Program-made: the position numbers and the translations under genes
NCBI GenBank assembly: GCA_017880705.1
Contig: JADGRS010000130.1
Location: 1-8,091 of the forward strand
Direction of reading: 5' to 3'
DNA from: Burkholderiales bacterium
GTDB taxonomy: Bacteria; Pseudomonadota; Gammaproteobacteria; Burkholderiales; Usitatibacteraceae
DNA: 8,091 nucleotides
Notes under the pieces: model-generated
What the model was told of the DNA's origin: nothing
What the model saw: the letters and a program-made list of their open reading frames with translations, nothing else
The model's database searches: none
Shown here: piece after piece, positions 1-5,813 of the stretch
Layout of the letters: every line of letters starts with the position of its first letter
How positions within the stretch are numbered: the first letter of the stretch is position 1

Positions 1-66
1 GCATTTCCGCGCGCACCGGTTTGCCGGTGCTCTCCGCCGAAATGCGTACCTGACACCAATTTCTCC
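1..66. repeat. Palindromic REP/MITE-like repeat, copy 1 (cut by window edge)
   Basis: This is the right-hand part of an interspersed palindrome. It aligns without gaps to 7959-8024: 51 of 62 positions match over 1-62, and 26 of 27 over 36-62. GCATTTC at 1-7 pairs with GAAATGC at 39-45. An inner hairpin has stem GCACCGG (13-19) with CCGGTGC (24-30) and a 4-base loop. The arm CGTACCTGACACCAATT (45-61) should pair with a left arm that lies before position 1. The element sits just past the 3' end of the minus-strand cytochrome gene. The overall form resembles repeats mobilised by Y1 (RAYT) transposases; that assignment is inference. Confidence 0.75.
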
Positions 67-89
67 TCCGGCTTCATTCGATGCCGGAG
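66..89 (-). terminator. Small hairpin after the cytochrome gene
   Basis: CTCCGGC (66-72) and GCCGGAG (83-89) form a perfect 7-base stem with a 10-base loop, directly past the cytochrome stop codon on the minus strand. No clear T-tract follows, so it may be a weak or Rho-assisted transcription end, or only protect the 3' end of the mRNA. The adjoining palindrome at 1-66 could also do this job. Confidence 0.3.
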
Positions 90-91
90 CC

Positions 92-997
92 TCAGCGCTC
101 GGCAACCTTGCGCGGCGCGAGCGTCTTCAGGTAGGCGTACACCGCGTTCAGGTCCGTGTCGTTCAGGTTGCGCAGGCTCATGAAGGGCATCACCTTGTTC
201 ACCTCGGTTGCGTCGGGCCGCCGGCCGGTGCGCATCATCGCCACGAATTTCTCCACGGTATCGTAGCGCGGCATGACGCTGCCTTCGCCCGGCGTGAGGT
301 TGGCCGCGGGGGGCCGCTCCGGCGGCGTGCCCGGGATCCTGCCTCCGGCAAACGTGGGCCCGTGACAACCCACGCACATCGTCGCGACATAGGCGCCGTG
401 CTCGACGGTGGCCGCGACGGCGACGGGCTGGGAAGGAGGCCTGCGATGGTCGATCTTCTCCGCGGCATCCTTGATCGTGCCCACGCCGTAGAGAGCCTTG
501 ACGAGCATCGGCAGGCGGACGATCGCGCTCTCGCCCGCGACCGGCGCGAGGGAGCGCACGTACGCGACGAGCGCCGCGAAGTCGGCGTCGTTCATGCGGT
601 TGTAGTCCTCGCTGGGCATCGCGAGAAGCGGATGCCCCTTCGGGTTCACGCCATGGCGAATCGTGCGCACCCAGTCGCCTTCGTTGTAGTCGGAGACGAC
701 TCCCCCCTTGCCGCCCGTGATGTCGGGAGCCTTCACGTACATGCCGTTGGCCGCGTCGATGAACACGATGCCGCGTCCATCGTCGCCGTGGCATTCGCCG
801 CAGCCGCGCGATTCGAAGAGATACTTGCCGAGCTTGAGCGCCGCGGCATCCTTCACATAGGGCACGGGGACCACGCGAATGTCGACATAGCGCCGCAGCT
901 TGCGATCGCCGAACTCCACGGCGCCGGCGAAGGCGAGGGCGCCGACAACTATGAGCGCGACGCCGGCGATCGCCGCGATCTTCAGGATCTTCTTCAT
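92..997 (-). CDS. Dihaem c-type cytochrome, membrane-anchored
   Basis: Predicted 301-residue periplasmic electron carrier with two class I cytochrome c domains. The N-terminus is basic (MKKILK) and is followed by a hydrophobic stretch at about residues 7-28, either an uncleaved anchor or a signal peptide. Haem motifs are CGECH (C66, C69, H70) and CVGCH (C208, C211, H212). Likely axial methionines are M127 (in LLAMPSEDY) and M270 (in KVMPF), each followed by the usual C-terminal helix (AALVAYVRSL and NAVYAYLKTL). The start at 997 has GAAGGA nine bases upstream; an in-frame ATG at 1021 lies upstream of that site and is less likely. Two-domain cytochromes of this sort often pass electrons from a periplasmic dehydrogenase to a terminal oxidase, but no dehydrogenase is next to it here, so the partner is unknown. 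It diverges from the methyltransferase gene, with 38 bases between the starts. Confidence 0.88.
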   Translation of the reverse strand: MKKILKIAAIAGVALIVVGALAFAGAVEFGDRKLRRYVDIRVVPVPYVKDAAALKLGKYLFESRGCGECHGDDGRGIVFIDAANGMYVKAPDITGGKGGVVSDYNEGDWVRTIRHGVNPKGHPLLAMPSEDYNRMNDADFAALVAYVRSLAPVAGESAIVRLPMLVKALYGVGTIKDAAEKIDHRRPPSQPVAVAATVEHGAYVATMCVGCHGPTFAGGRIPGTPPERPPAANLTPGEGSVMPRYDTVEKFVAMMRTGRRPDATEVNKVMPFMSLRNLNDTDLNAVYAYLKTLAPRKVAER

Positions 998-1035
998 CTT
1001 GCCTTTTCCTTCAGGCGCCATGGTAACCGAGCGAT

Positions 1036-1581
1036 ATGATGGAGGCGACGAGCCCGATCCGCACGATGCGAAGCCATTCCGATGTTCAACCGTCGCCCTG
1101 GGTGCTGCGCTGGGCGAGCCAGATCCGCCCCGGCGGTTGCGTGCTCGACGTCGCGGCCGGCGGAGGACGCCATGCCCGGCTTCTCGCGCGCATGGGATTC
1201 GAGGTCGACGCGGTCGATCGCGACCGCACGCTCTTCGTGGATCCCCCGCCGCGGGTCCGCCTGCTCGAAGCCGACATCGAGGGCGGCGCGTGGCCCTACG
1301 AAGGACGGTTGTTCGACGGCATCGTCGTCGCGAACTACCTGCACCGCCCGCTGCTGCCGCTGCTGGTGGGCTCGCTCGAGCCCGGCGGGATGCTGATCTA
1401 CGAGACCTTCGCGCACGGCAACGAGCGCTTCGGCAAGCCCTCGAATCCCGCGTTCCTGCTCGCGCCGGGAGAACTCCTGGATGCCGTCGCGGGGAAGCTG
1501 CGCGTGGTCGCCTACGAGGATCTCACGGTCACGGAGCCCAGGCCCGCGGCTGTCCAGCGCATTGCCGCGCGGCGCGAATAA
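1036..1581 (+). CDS. Class I SAM-dependent methyltransferase
   Basis: Predicted 181-residue cytosolic methyltransferase with a single Rossmann domain. Motif I is VLDVAAGGGRHA (about 36-47), the glycine-rich SAM-binding loop. An acidic residue follows at the end of strand 2 (D61 in AVDRD), probably holding the ribose. D80 (LEADIEG) and FDGIVVANYLHRP (93-105) fit motifs II-III and the post-motif region, and LEPGGMLIYETF (115-126) is typical of the class. It is shorter than many family members and lacks an obvious substrate-recognition insert, so the substrate cannot be named. TehB/UbiE-like small-molecule methylation is possible. The start is uncertain: ATG at 1036, 1039 and 1066 are all in frame, none has a good ribosome-binding site, and family similarity only begins near PSPWVLRW (residue 19). 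Confidence 0.82.
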   Translation: MMEATSPIRTMRSHSDVQPSPWVLRWASQIRPGGCVLDVAAGGGRHARLLARMGFEVDAVDRDRTLFVDPPPRVRLLEADIEGGAWPYEGRLFDGIVVANYLHRPLLPLLVGSLEPGGMLIYETFAHGNERFGKPSNPAFLLAPGELLDAVAGKLRVVAYEDLTVTEPRPAAVQRIAARRE

Positions 1582-1616
1582 GCCGCCATCTGGTTCGTGA
1601 GTTTGTTCGATGCGCC

Positions 1617-1775
1617 GCGAGGCCGGATTCATCTTCGAATCCCGGAAACTGCAGGCGTGACCCTCTCCGGGCGACTCAACCGAAAATCGAGGAAGTCGTG
1701 GGTTGACTTCCTCGATTTTCGGCCGGGCCGGTCGGGGTCGCAGTTACAGGGCTTCGAAGATGAATCCGGCCTCGC
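1617..1775. repeat. Nested long inverted repeat (MITE-like)
   Basis: The outer arms are perfect 23-base complements: 1617-1639 and 1753-1775, containing CGGATTCATCTTCGAA and its complement. The inner arms are perfect 18-base complements at 1680-1697 and 1705-1722 (CCGAAAATCGAGGAAGTC and its complement) around a 7-base loop. Between the arms the match is partial: CCC/GGG, AACTGC (1647-1652) with GCAGTT (1740-1745), and GACCC (1659-1663) with GGGTC (1735-1739), with extra bases on the left side. The whole can fold into one hairpin of about 159 bases. No T-tract follows the inner stem, so a plain terminator is not the full explanation. A degenerate miniature transposable element or a RAYT-type repeat is the likeliest origin, by inference. 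Confidence 0.75.
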
Positions 1776-1865
1776 ACCGCGGCGTCCAAGGACCCTTCCG
1801 CACCCGATTTCACCACCTTCGGCAATGATTGCCGCCGCCGTGCGAATTTCGTGCTGTCCCTCTGT

Positions 1866-1871
1866 TAAAAT
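1866..1871 (+). promoter_or_regulatory. Candidate -10 element for dapA
   Basis: TAAAAT (1866-1871) matches the sigma70 -10 consensus at five of six positions and lies 34 bases before the dapA start. The expected -35 region (CGAATT at 1843-1848) is poor. It is the best promoter-like site in the spacer and would serve dapA, bamC and the hydrolase together. Confidence 0.35.
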
Positions 1872-1905
1872 TGCCCCCTTTGAACGCCAGCAGGCCCCGT
1901 TTCGC

Positions 1906-2784
1906 ATGCTCTCCGGAAGTCTTGTCGCCATCGTCACCCCGATGCTCGCCGACGGCGCGCTCGATCTCCCACGCCTGAAGTCCCTCATCGACTGGCATGT
2001 GGCCGAGGGCACCGACGGCATCGTGATCGTCGGCACCACGGGAGAGTCGCCGACGGTGGACGTGGCCGAGCACTGCAACCTCATCGAGAGCGCCGTGCGG
2101 TTCGCCGCGGGACGCGTCCCGGTCATCGCGGGAACCGGCGGCAACTCGACCCGCGAGGCCATCGAGCTCACGAAGTTCGCGAAGAAGGCCGGCGCGAACT
2201 ACGCGCTGTCGGTCGTCCCGTACTACAACAAGCCCACGCAGGAAGGGCTGTACCGGCATTTCAAGGCGATCGCCGAGTCGACCGACATCCCGGTCATCCT
2301 CTACAACGTCCCCTCGCGCACCGTCGCGGATCTCGCCAACGCCACGGTGCTGAGCCTCTCGCAGGTTCCGAACATCGTCGGCATCAAGGAAGCGACCTCC
2401 AGCGTCGAGCGCGTGACCGACCTCATGAAGCACGTGCGCAAGGGCTTCCTCGTCTTCAGCGGCGACGACGCCACGGCCCTCTCGTATATGCTCCTCGGCG
2501 CGCACGGCGTGATCTCGGTGACGGCGAACGTGGCGCCGCGCCTCATGCACGAGATGTGCGCCATGGCGCGCGCGGGCAAGGCGGCGGAGGCCATCGCGAT
2601 CAACAATCGCCTGCTGGGCCTGCACAGGAACCTGTTTCTCGAGTCGAACCCCATTCCGGTGAAGTGGGCGTTGAATCGCATGGGCCGCATCGCGGAAGGC
2701 ATCCGCCTGCCGCTCACGCACTTCACCGCGCCACACCACGAAACCCTGGCCGCCTCGCTTCGCGAAGCCGGCTGCATCGAATAG
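1906..2784 (+). CDS. dapA: 4-hydroxy-tetrahydrodipicolinate synthase
   Basis: DapA condenses pyruvate with aspartate semialdehyde in the cytosol. This is the first committed step toward diaminopimelate and lysine, used in peptidoglycan and protein. The 292-residue product is a TIM barrel of the usual family length. The catalytic residues fall at the same numbers as in the E. coli enzyme: T44 and T45 (GTTGES), Y107 (VVPYYNKPTQEG), Y133 (LYNVPSRT), R138 and the Schiff-base lysine K161 (GIKEAT). The start at ATG 1906 gives the normal N-terminus MLSGSLVAIVTPM; the ribosome-binding site is weak (GCAGG about 12 bases upstream). bamC starts 14 bases after the stop, the same dapA-bamC order as in E. 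coli and many proteobacteria, which suggests one transcript. The large palindrome at 1617-1775 lies upstream of the candidate promoter, so it probably does not control translation. Confidence 0.97.
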   Translation: MLSGSLVAIVTPMLADGALDLPRLKSLIDWHVAEGTDGIVIVGTTGESPTVDVAEHCNLIESAVRFAAGRVPVIAGTGGNSTREAIELTKFAKKAGANYALSVVPYYNKPTQEGLYRHFKAIAESTDIPVILYNVPSRTVADLANATVLSLSQVPNIVGIKEATSSVERVTDLMKHVRKGFLVFSGDDATALSYMLLGAHGVISVTANVAPRLMHEMCAMARAGKAAEAIAINNRLLGLHRNLFLESNPIPVKWALNRMGRIAEGIRLPLTHFTAPHHETLAASLREAGCIE

Positions 2785-2787
2785 ACC

Positions 2788-2792
2788 AAGGA
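2788..2792 (+). promoter_or_regulatory. Ribosome-binding site of bamC
   Basis: AAGGA sits in the 14-base gap after the dapA stop and six bases before the ATG at 2799. It fixes the bamC start and supports cotranscription with dapA. Confidence 0.7.
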
Positions 2793-2798
2793 TCGCCC

Positions 2799-3959
2799 AT
2801 GAATCGTCTCAAATTCCTCGCCGTTGCCGCCGCCCTCGTGCTCGTCGCGGGTTGCTCGGGATTCGGCAAGAAGACGGAGGAGTACAAGGGCGCGGCAGCC
2901 CGCACCGTCCAGCCGCTGGAAGTTCCGCCGGAGCTCACCGCGCCGACCATGGACGATCGCTACTCGATTCCCGATCCGCGCGCGCAGACCGCGTACTCCG
3001 CGTACAGCCAGAAGCCGGCCCCCAATGCCGCTGTCGAAGCGCCCGCGGTGCTTCCGAAGTTCGACAGCGTGAAGATCGAGCGCTTCGGCGACCAGCGCTG
3101 GCTCGTGGTGAAGGGCGAGCCCGAGAAGGTGTGGCCCGTGGCGCGCGAGTTCTGGATCGACAACGGATTCAAGCTGCTGCGGGAAGAGCCGCAGCTCGGG
3201 TTGATCGAAACCGACTGGCACGAGGACCGCTCGAAGATTCCGCAGGACTTCGTGCGCCGCACCATCGGGCGCGTCATGGAGGGCCTCTATTCGTATCCGC
3301 GCCGCGACAAGTTCCGCACGCGCCTCGAGAAGGGCGTCGAGCCGGGGACGACCGAGGTCTTCGTGAGCAACCGCAACGTGGAGGAGGTCTACTCGAGCTC
3401 GACGCAGGACCGCACGATGTGGGAAGGGCGGCCCGCCGACCGCGATCTCGAGGCGGAGATGCTCTCGCGCCTCATGGTGAAGATCGGCGGGGGCGACACC
3501 ACGGTCACCACCGCTTCCGCGCCGCTGCCGGGACGCCGCGGCGTGACGCCGCCGGTTGCGGCCCTGAACGAATCGAAGAACGCGGTCCTCCAGAATGGCG
3601 GCGCGGGTCCGCTCGTCGTGAACGACAGCTTCGACCGCGCCTGGCGCCGGGTGGGGCTCGCCCTCGACCGCGTGGGTTTCACCGTCGAGGACCGCGATCG
3701 CTCCAAGGGAATCTTCTTCGTGCGCTACATCGATCCCGAGGTCGACCTCGCCACGACGAAAGAGAGCTCGGGCTGGCTCGACAAGCTGAAGTTCTGGAAA
3801 TCGACCCCCAAGGCCTCCTCGCAGCCGCAATACCGCATCCACGTGGCCGATTCCGGCGCCAGCCTGTCGCAGGTGCAGGTGCAGGACTCTGCGGGCGGAC
3901 CCGAGGCGAGCTCTACCGGCAAGAAGATTCTCGGACTCCTGTACGAACAGCTCAAATAG
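2799..3959 (+). CDS. bamC: Outer membrane protein assembly factor BamC (lipoprotein)
   Basis: BamC is a lipoprotein subunit of the BAM complex, which folds beta-barrel proteins into the outer membrane. The 386-residue product begins with a lipoprotein signal (MNRLKFLAVAAALVLVAGC) whose lipobox VAGC would place the lipid on C19. An extended Pro-rich segment follows (about 20-90, with LEVPPELTAP and DDRYSIPDP), matching the unstructured BamC tail that binds BamD in E. coli. Two helix-grip domains appear at about 95-215 (KVWPVAREFWIDNGFKL) and 265-386 (FDRAWRRVGLALDRVGFTVEDRD), split by a Gly/Thr/Pro-rich linker. It is longer than the E. coli protein (344 residues), mostly through the linkers. 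The segment TKESSGWLDKLKFWK near 325-340 looks like a loop inserted in the second domain. Its place directly after dapA supports the call. Confidence 0.93.
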   Translation: MNRLKFLAVAAALVLVAGCSGFGKKTEEYKGAAARTVQPLEVPPELTAPTMDDRYSIPDPRAQTAYSAYSQKPAPNAAVEAPAVLPKFDSVKIERFGDQRWLVVKGEPEKVWPVAREFWIDNGFKLLREEPQLGLIETDWHEDRSKIPQDFVRRTIGRVMEGLYSYPRRDKFRTRLEKGVEPGTTEVFVSNRNVEEVYSSSTQDRTMWEGRPADRDLEAEMLSRLMVKIGGGDTTVTTASAPLPGRRGVTPPVAALNESKNAVLQNGGAGPLVVNDSFDRAWRRVGLALDRVGFTVEDRDRSKGIFFVRYIDPEVDLATTKESSGWLDKLKFWKSTPKASSQPQYRIHVADSGASLSQVQVQDSAGGPEASSTGKKILGLLYEQLK

Positions 3960-4024
3960 AAATCATCGCGCGGTGATCGCCATCGGGAACGGCGTTGGAG
4001 CGGACGTTCCCGCCGCTCAACGCC

Positions 4025-4030
4025 AAGGGG
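4025..4030 (+). promoter_or_regulatory. Ribosome-binding site of the MBL hydrolase
   Basis: AAGGGG lies six bases before the ATG at 4037 and only three before the ATG at 4034. It favours the start MRFTSLGSG. A frame-compatible TTG at 3995 would lie upstream of this site. Confidence 0.6.
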
Positions 4031-4036
4031 CGGATG

Positions 4037-4798
4037 ATGCGTTTCACGTCGCTCGGTAGCGGAAGCTCGGGCAACGCGCTCGTCGTCGAGAGCGGCCGCA
4101 CGCGCGTCATGATGGATTGCGGCTTCTCCACTTCCGATACCAAGGCGCGCCTCGAGCGCGCCGGCCTCTCGCCCGCGGACATCTCGGCGATCGTGGTCAC
4201 GCACGAGCACGACGACCACATCGGCGGGGTCGCGCGTTTCGCGCAGCGCTACGCCATTCCGGTCCATCTCACGCGCGGCACGGCGCAATGGCTGCCGCCG
4301 GAATTTCCCGCGGTGTTGGTGCACTGCATCGAGTCGCACCGGCCGTTCGCGGTGAACGAGCTCGCGGTCGATCCGTTCCCGGTGCCCCATGACGCGCGCG
4401 AGCCCGTGCAGTTCGTGTTCTCCGATGGAGACTCGCGGCTCGGCGTGGTCACCGACCTTGGAACCATCACGCAGCACGTGGTCGAGAAGCTCTCCGGCTG
4501 CCACGCGCTCGTGATCGAGTGCAACCACGACCTCGACATGCTGATGACCGGGCCGTACCCCGACGGCCTCAAGCGCCGCGTGTCGGGACGCTTCGGGCAC
4601 CTGTGCAACGCCGATTCCGGGCGGCTCGTCGCCGCGCTCGACCGCGGGAGGCTGCGCCACCTCATCGCGGCGCATCTTTCGCAACAGAACAACACGCCCG
4701 CGCTCGCAATCGCCGCGCTTGCGCAGGCGGCAGGCTGCGAAGACGAGTGGATCGGCGTCGCCACGCAGGATGCGGGCTTCGCCTGGCGGGATGCCTAG
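4037..4798 (+). CDS. MBL-fold metallo-hydrolase, YycJ/WalJ-like
   Basis: Predicted 253-residue cytosolic metallo-beta-lactamase-fold hydrolase. The protein opens with MRFTSLGSGSSGNALVVE, the usual start of the YycJ-like branch. Metal ligands are visible: H56, H58, D60 and H61 in VTHEHDDH, then H118 (VPHDA), D140 (VTDLG) and H213 (AHLSQQNNTP). These would bind two metal ions, normally zinc or manganese. ECNHD at 161-165 is also typical of the branch. Members are thought to act as phosphodiesterases or nucleases on nucleic acid or nucleotide substrates; the substrate here cannot be read from sequence. Only 77 bases separate it from bamC on the same strand, with no visible terminator between, so it is probably the third gene of the dapA operon. 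The convergent palindrome at 4808-4861 follows its stop by nine bases. Confidence 0.9.
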   Translation: MRFTSLGSGSSGNALVVESGRTRVMMDCGFSTSDTKARLERAGLSPADISAIVVTHEHDDHIGGVARFAQRYAIPVHLTRGTAQWLPPEFPAVLVHCIESHRPFAVNELAVDPFPVPHDAREPVQFVFSDGDSRLGVVTDLGTITQHVVEKLSGCHALVIECNHDLDMLMTGPYPDGLKRRVSGRFGHLCNADSGRLVAALDRGRLRHLIAAHLSQQNNTPALAIAALAQAAGCEDEWIGVATQDAGFAWRDA

Positions 4799-4807
4799 CA
4801 GAAACGA

Positions 4808-4861
4808 AACAAGTAAAAAAGGGCCAGGCTCAAATTGAGCCTGGCCCCTTTTTTACTTGTT
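4808..4861. terminator. 54-base palindrome, probable bidirectional terminator
   Basis: The left arm 4808-4833 and right arm 4835-4861 are complementary throughout except for one extra C in the right arm (GGG on the left, CCCC on the right). The loop is minimal, around A4834. Reading either way gives an A-tract, a GC-rich stem (GGCCAGGCTCAA with its complement) and a T-tract of six. That is the form of a bidirectional intrinsic terminator, and it lies between the convergent ends of the MBL gene (4798) and the lipoprotein gene (4877). The pairing continues beyond the T-tract into ACTTGTT/AACAAGT, further than termination needs, which suggests it began as a mobile palindromic repeat. Confidence 0.8.
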
Positions 4862-4876
4862 ACTGCGTGAAACGAA

Positions 4877-5158
4877 TTACTTCTTCGGCGCGTCGGCCGG
4901 AGCCGTGGTCGTCGTCGTGGTGGTCGGGGCGGGAGCCGGGGTCGGTGCCGTCGTGGTCGTCGTCGTGCTGCTCGCCGCGGTCGCGTCGGTCGGTGCCGTC
5001 GTGGTCGTCGTGCTGCTGCTCGCGGGCGCCGCGGTGGGCGCCTCGGAGGGCTTCACCTCGACTTTGGTGGTGCTCGTGGGCGCGGGAGTGACTTCAGTCT
5101 TGGTGCAGCCGGCGATGCCAAAGGCGACGACGGCGGCGAGGATCAAGGGTGATTTCAT
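4877..5158 (-). CDS. Small Thr/Ala/Pro-rich lipoprotein, unknown function
   Basis: Predicted 93-residue lipoprotein. The signal peptide MKSPLILAAVVAFGIAGC has the lipobox IAGC, so C18 would be lipidated. The next stretch (19-45) is polar and Pro/Thr-rich. Residues 46-93 are three 16-residue units: 46-61 starting ASSSTTTTT, 62-77 starting ASSTTTTTT and 78-93 starting PTTTTTTT, each followed by an AP-rich spacer. At DNA level a perfect 23-base direct repeat (4941-4963 and 4989-5011) has a 48-base period, as expected from in-frame duplication. No catalytic domain is visible. The low-complexity tail is probably disordered and may span the periplasm or be a target for O-glycosylation. The start at 5158 is fixed by GAAGGA (5168-5173, nine bases away). 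I do not recognise a named family. It has its own promoter and is convergent with the MBL gene. Confidence 0.8.
   Translation of the reverse strand: MKSPLILAAVVAFGIAGCTKTEVTPAPTSTTKVEVKPSEAPTAAPASSSTTTTTAPTDATAASSTTTTTTAPTPAPAPTTTTTTTAPADAPKK
4941..5011. repeat. Direct repeat inside the lipoprotein gene
   Basis: Two perfect 23-base copies beginning GTCGGTGCCGTCGTGGTCGT lie at 4941-4963 and 4989-5011, 48 bases apart. They encode the Thr-run and Ala-Pro part of neighbouring 16-residue units. Slippage or unequal recombination here would change the length of the tail without breaking the frame. Confidence 0.8.
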
Positions 5159-5167
5159 TGTTCGAGT

Positions 5168-5173
5168 TCCTTC
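5168..5173 (-). promoter_or_regulatory. Ribosome-binding site of the Thr-rich lipoprotein
   Basis: On the minus strand GAAGGA (5168-5173) lies nine bases before the ATG at 5158. It identifies that ATG as the start and makes the reading frame upstream of it (to 5383) leader sequence, not coding. Confidence 0.65.
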
Positions 5174-5275
5174 AGCGGGGTGGTTGTTCGTAGGCGGCGT
5201 GAGTTGCTCCGGGATTACGCAGGGCGTTTGATGCACTGCGATGGCAGCGGTTCCCGGGGCTAATGCCAGCGCAAC

Positions 5276-5304
5276 ATTATACGGAATTTGCTGCGGAGCA
5301 TCAA
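5276..5304 (-). promoter_or_regulatory. Sigma70-type promoter of the Thr-rich lipoprotein
   Basis: On the minus strand TTGATG (5299-5304) and a perfect TATAAT (5276-5281) are separated by 17 bases, the ideal spacing. Transcription would begin near 5269, leaving an untranslated leader of about 110 bases before the ATG at 5158. The -35 box overlaps the stop codon of the DUF7931-like gene, so the promoter sits exactly at the end of the roxA operon. It is the best match to a sigma70 promoter in the window. Confidence 0.65.
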
Positions 5305-5813
5305 AGCCCCAGGGTAGTCGCCGAGACGGCCGGCTCCGAGAGATCCCAGATCTCGTCGAAACGCTGGCGGATCGGCAGCGCATCGGTGACCGAGTGCAGC
5401 GCGAGCACGGCGCGCGGCTGCTCGAAATGGAGCTGGTGCCATACGCTGTGGTCGTCGGCGATCACGCAGGGGTCGGTCGCATTGCGCGCCTGTGCGATGG
5501 TGCGATGGATCTCGATCGACATCGGGAACTGGCGCAACAGGACGAGCAGCCGCGGGCATTCGCGCTCGAGGAGGTCCGTCTCGTGGAGCGCGATGAGGAG
5601 CCGATGCGCGCGGCCTCGCACGAAGAACTCGCGCAACTGGGTCGCGCGCGCGGGGGAGTTGAAGCCGCGGTTGCTGAGGGAGATGTCGAAGACGCGGATG
5701 GTCTGCCGGGCGGTGGCGATGACCTCGTCGATGCCGGCCAGGGATTCCGCAATGCCGAAGATCTGCCGGTAGACCGGTTCGGCGGGCTTCGTGGAGTCGG
5801 ATCCTTCGCTCAT
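5301..5813 (-). CDS. DUF7931-like protein, PLD-like fold suspected
   Basis: Predicted 170-residue soluble protein with no signal peptide or membrane segment. After a short acidic leader, residues 20-66 hold IRVFDISLSNRGFNSPARA and then REFFVRGRAHRLLIALHETD. Later parts include ERECPRLLVLLRQFP (84-97) and VIADDHSVWHQLHF (117-130), and the protein ends in SEPAVSATTLGL. This alternation of strands and helices recalls the phospholipase D-like domain of the DUF7931 family in Betaproteobacteria, but no HxK(x4)D catalytic motif is present. The function is unknown. The ATG overlaps the roxA stop (ATGA, 5810-5813), and GGGGAG five bases upstream (5819-5824) serves as ribosome-binding site, so translation is probably coupled to roxA. 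A role tied to ribosomes or to RoxA is only a guess from context. The family name is from memory of similar sequences. Confidence 0.75.
   Translation of the reverse strand: MSEGSDSTKPAEPVYRQIFGIAESLAGIDEVIATARQTIRVFDISLSNRGFNSPARATQLREFFVRGRAHRLLIALHETDLLERECPRLLVLLRQFPMSIEIHRTIAQARNATDPCVIADDHSVWHQLHFEQPRAVLALHSVTDALPIRQRFDEIWDLSEPAVSATTLGL

Larger units (their letters stand above)
1582..1905. other. Gene-free spacer of 324 bases upstream of dapA
   Basis: No credible gene on either strand. The first part (1582-1616) shows nothing distinctive. The middle is the nested inverted repeat at 1617-1775. The rest (1776-1905) carries the likely dapA promoter near 1866. A reading frame open from 1597 runs into dapA, but it passes through the palindrome and has no similarity to the DapA N-terminus, so I treat it as non-coding. 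Confidence 0.7.

Noticed and set aside
998..1021. Upstream ATG at 1021 for the cytochrome gene
   Set aside because: It would place the GAAGGA site inside the coding region and add eight polar residues before a typical MKK signal start. The ATG at 997 is better placed.
1617..1775. Lysine riboswitch controlling dapA
   Set aside because: The region consists of two sets of near-perfect palindromes, lacks the multi-helix L-box layout, and lies upstream of the candidate dapA promoter.
1597..1905. N-terminal extension of dapA by about 100 residues
   Set aside because: The frame is open, but it runs through the nested palindrome, and the extra residues are unlike DapA. Starting at 1906 gives the normal length and puts all catalytic residues at E. 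coli positions.
2301..3842. Long minus-strand open frame (513 codons) opposite dapA and bamC
   Set aside because: It is antisense to two well-supported genes. Its Arg/Ala/His-rich translation is what GC-rich codons give on the other strand, and it lacks a ribosome-binding site and any recognisable domain.
3995..4036. TTG start at 3995 for the MBL hydrolase
   Set aside because: AAGGGG lies six bases before the ATG at 4037, where family similarity begins (MRFTSLGSGSSGN). The extra residues have no family counterpart.
4895..5035. CRISPR array or non-coding tandem repeat
   Set aside because: The repeats are GTC/GTG triplets encoding Thr runs, kept in frame in a lipoprotein gene with a signal peptide, start signal and promoter. 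There are no constant repeats with unique spacers.
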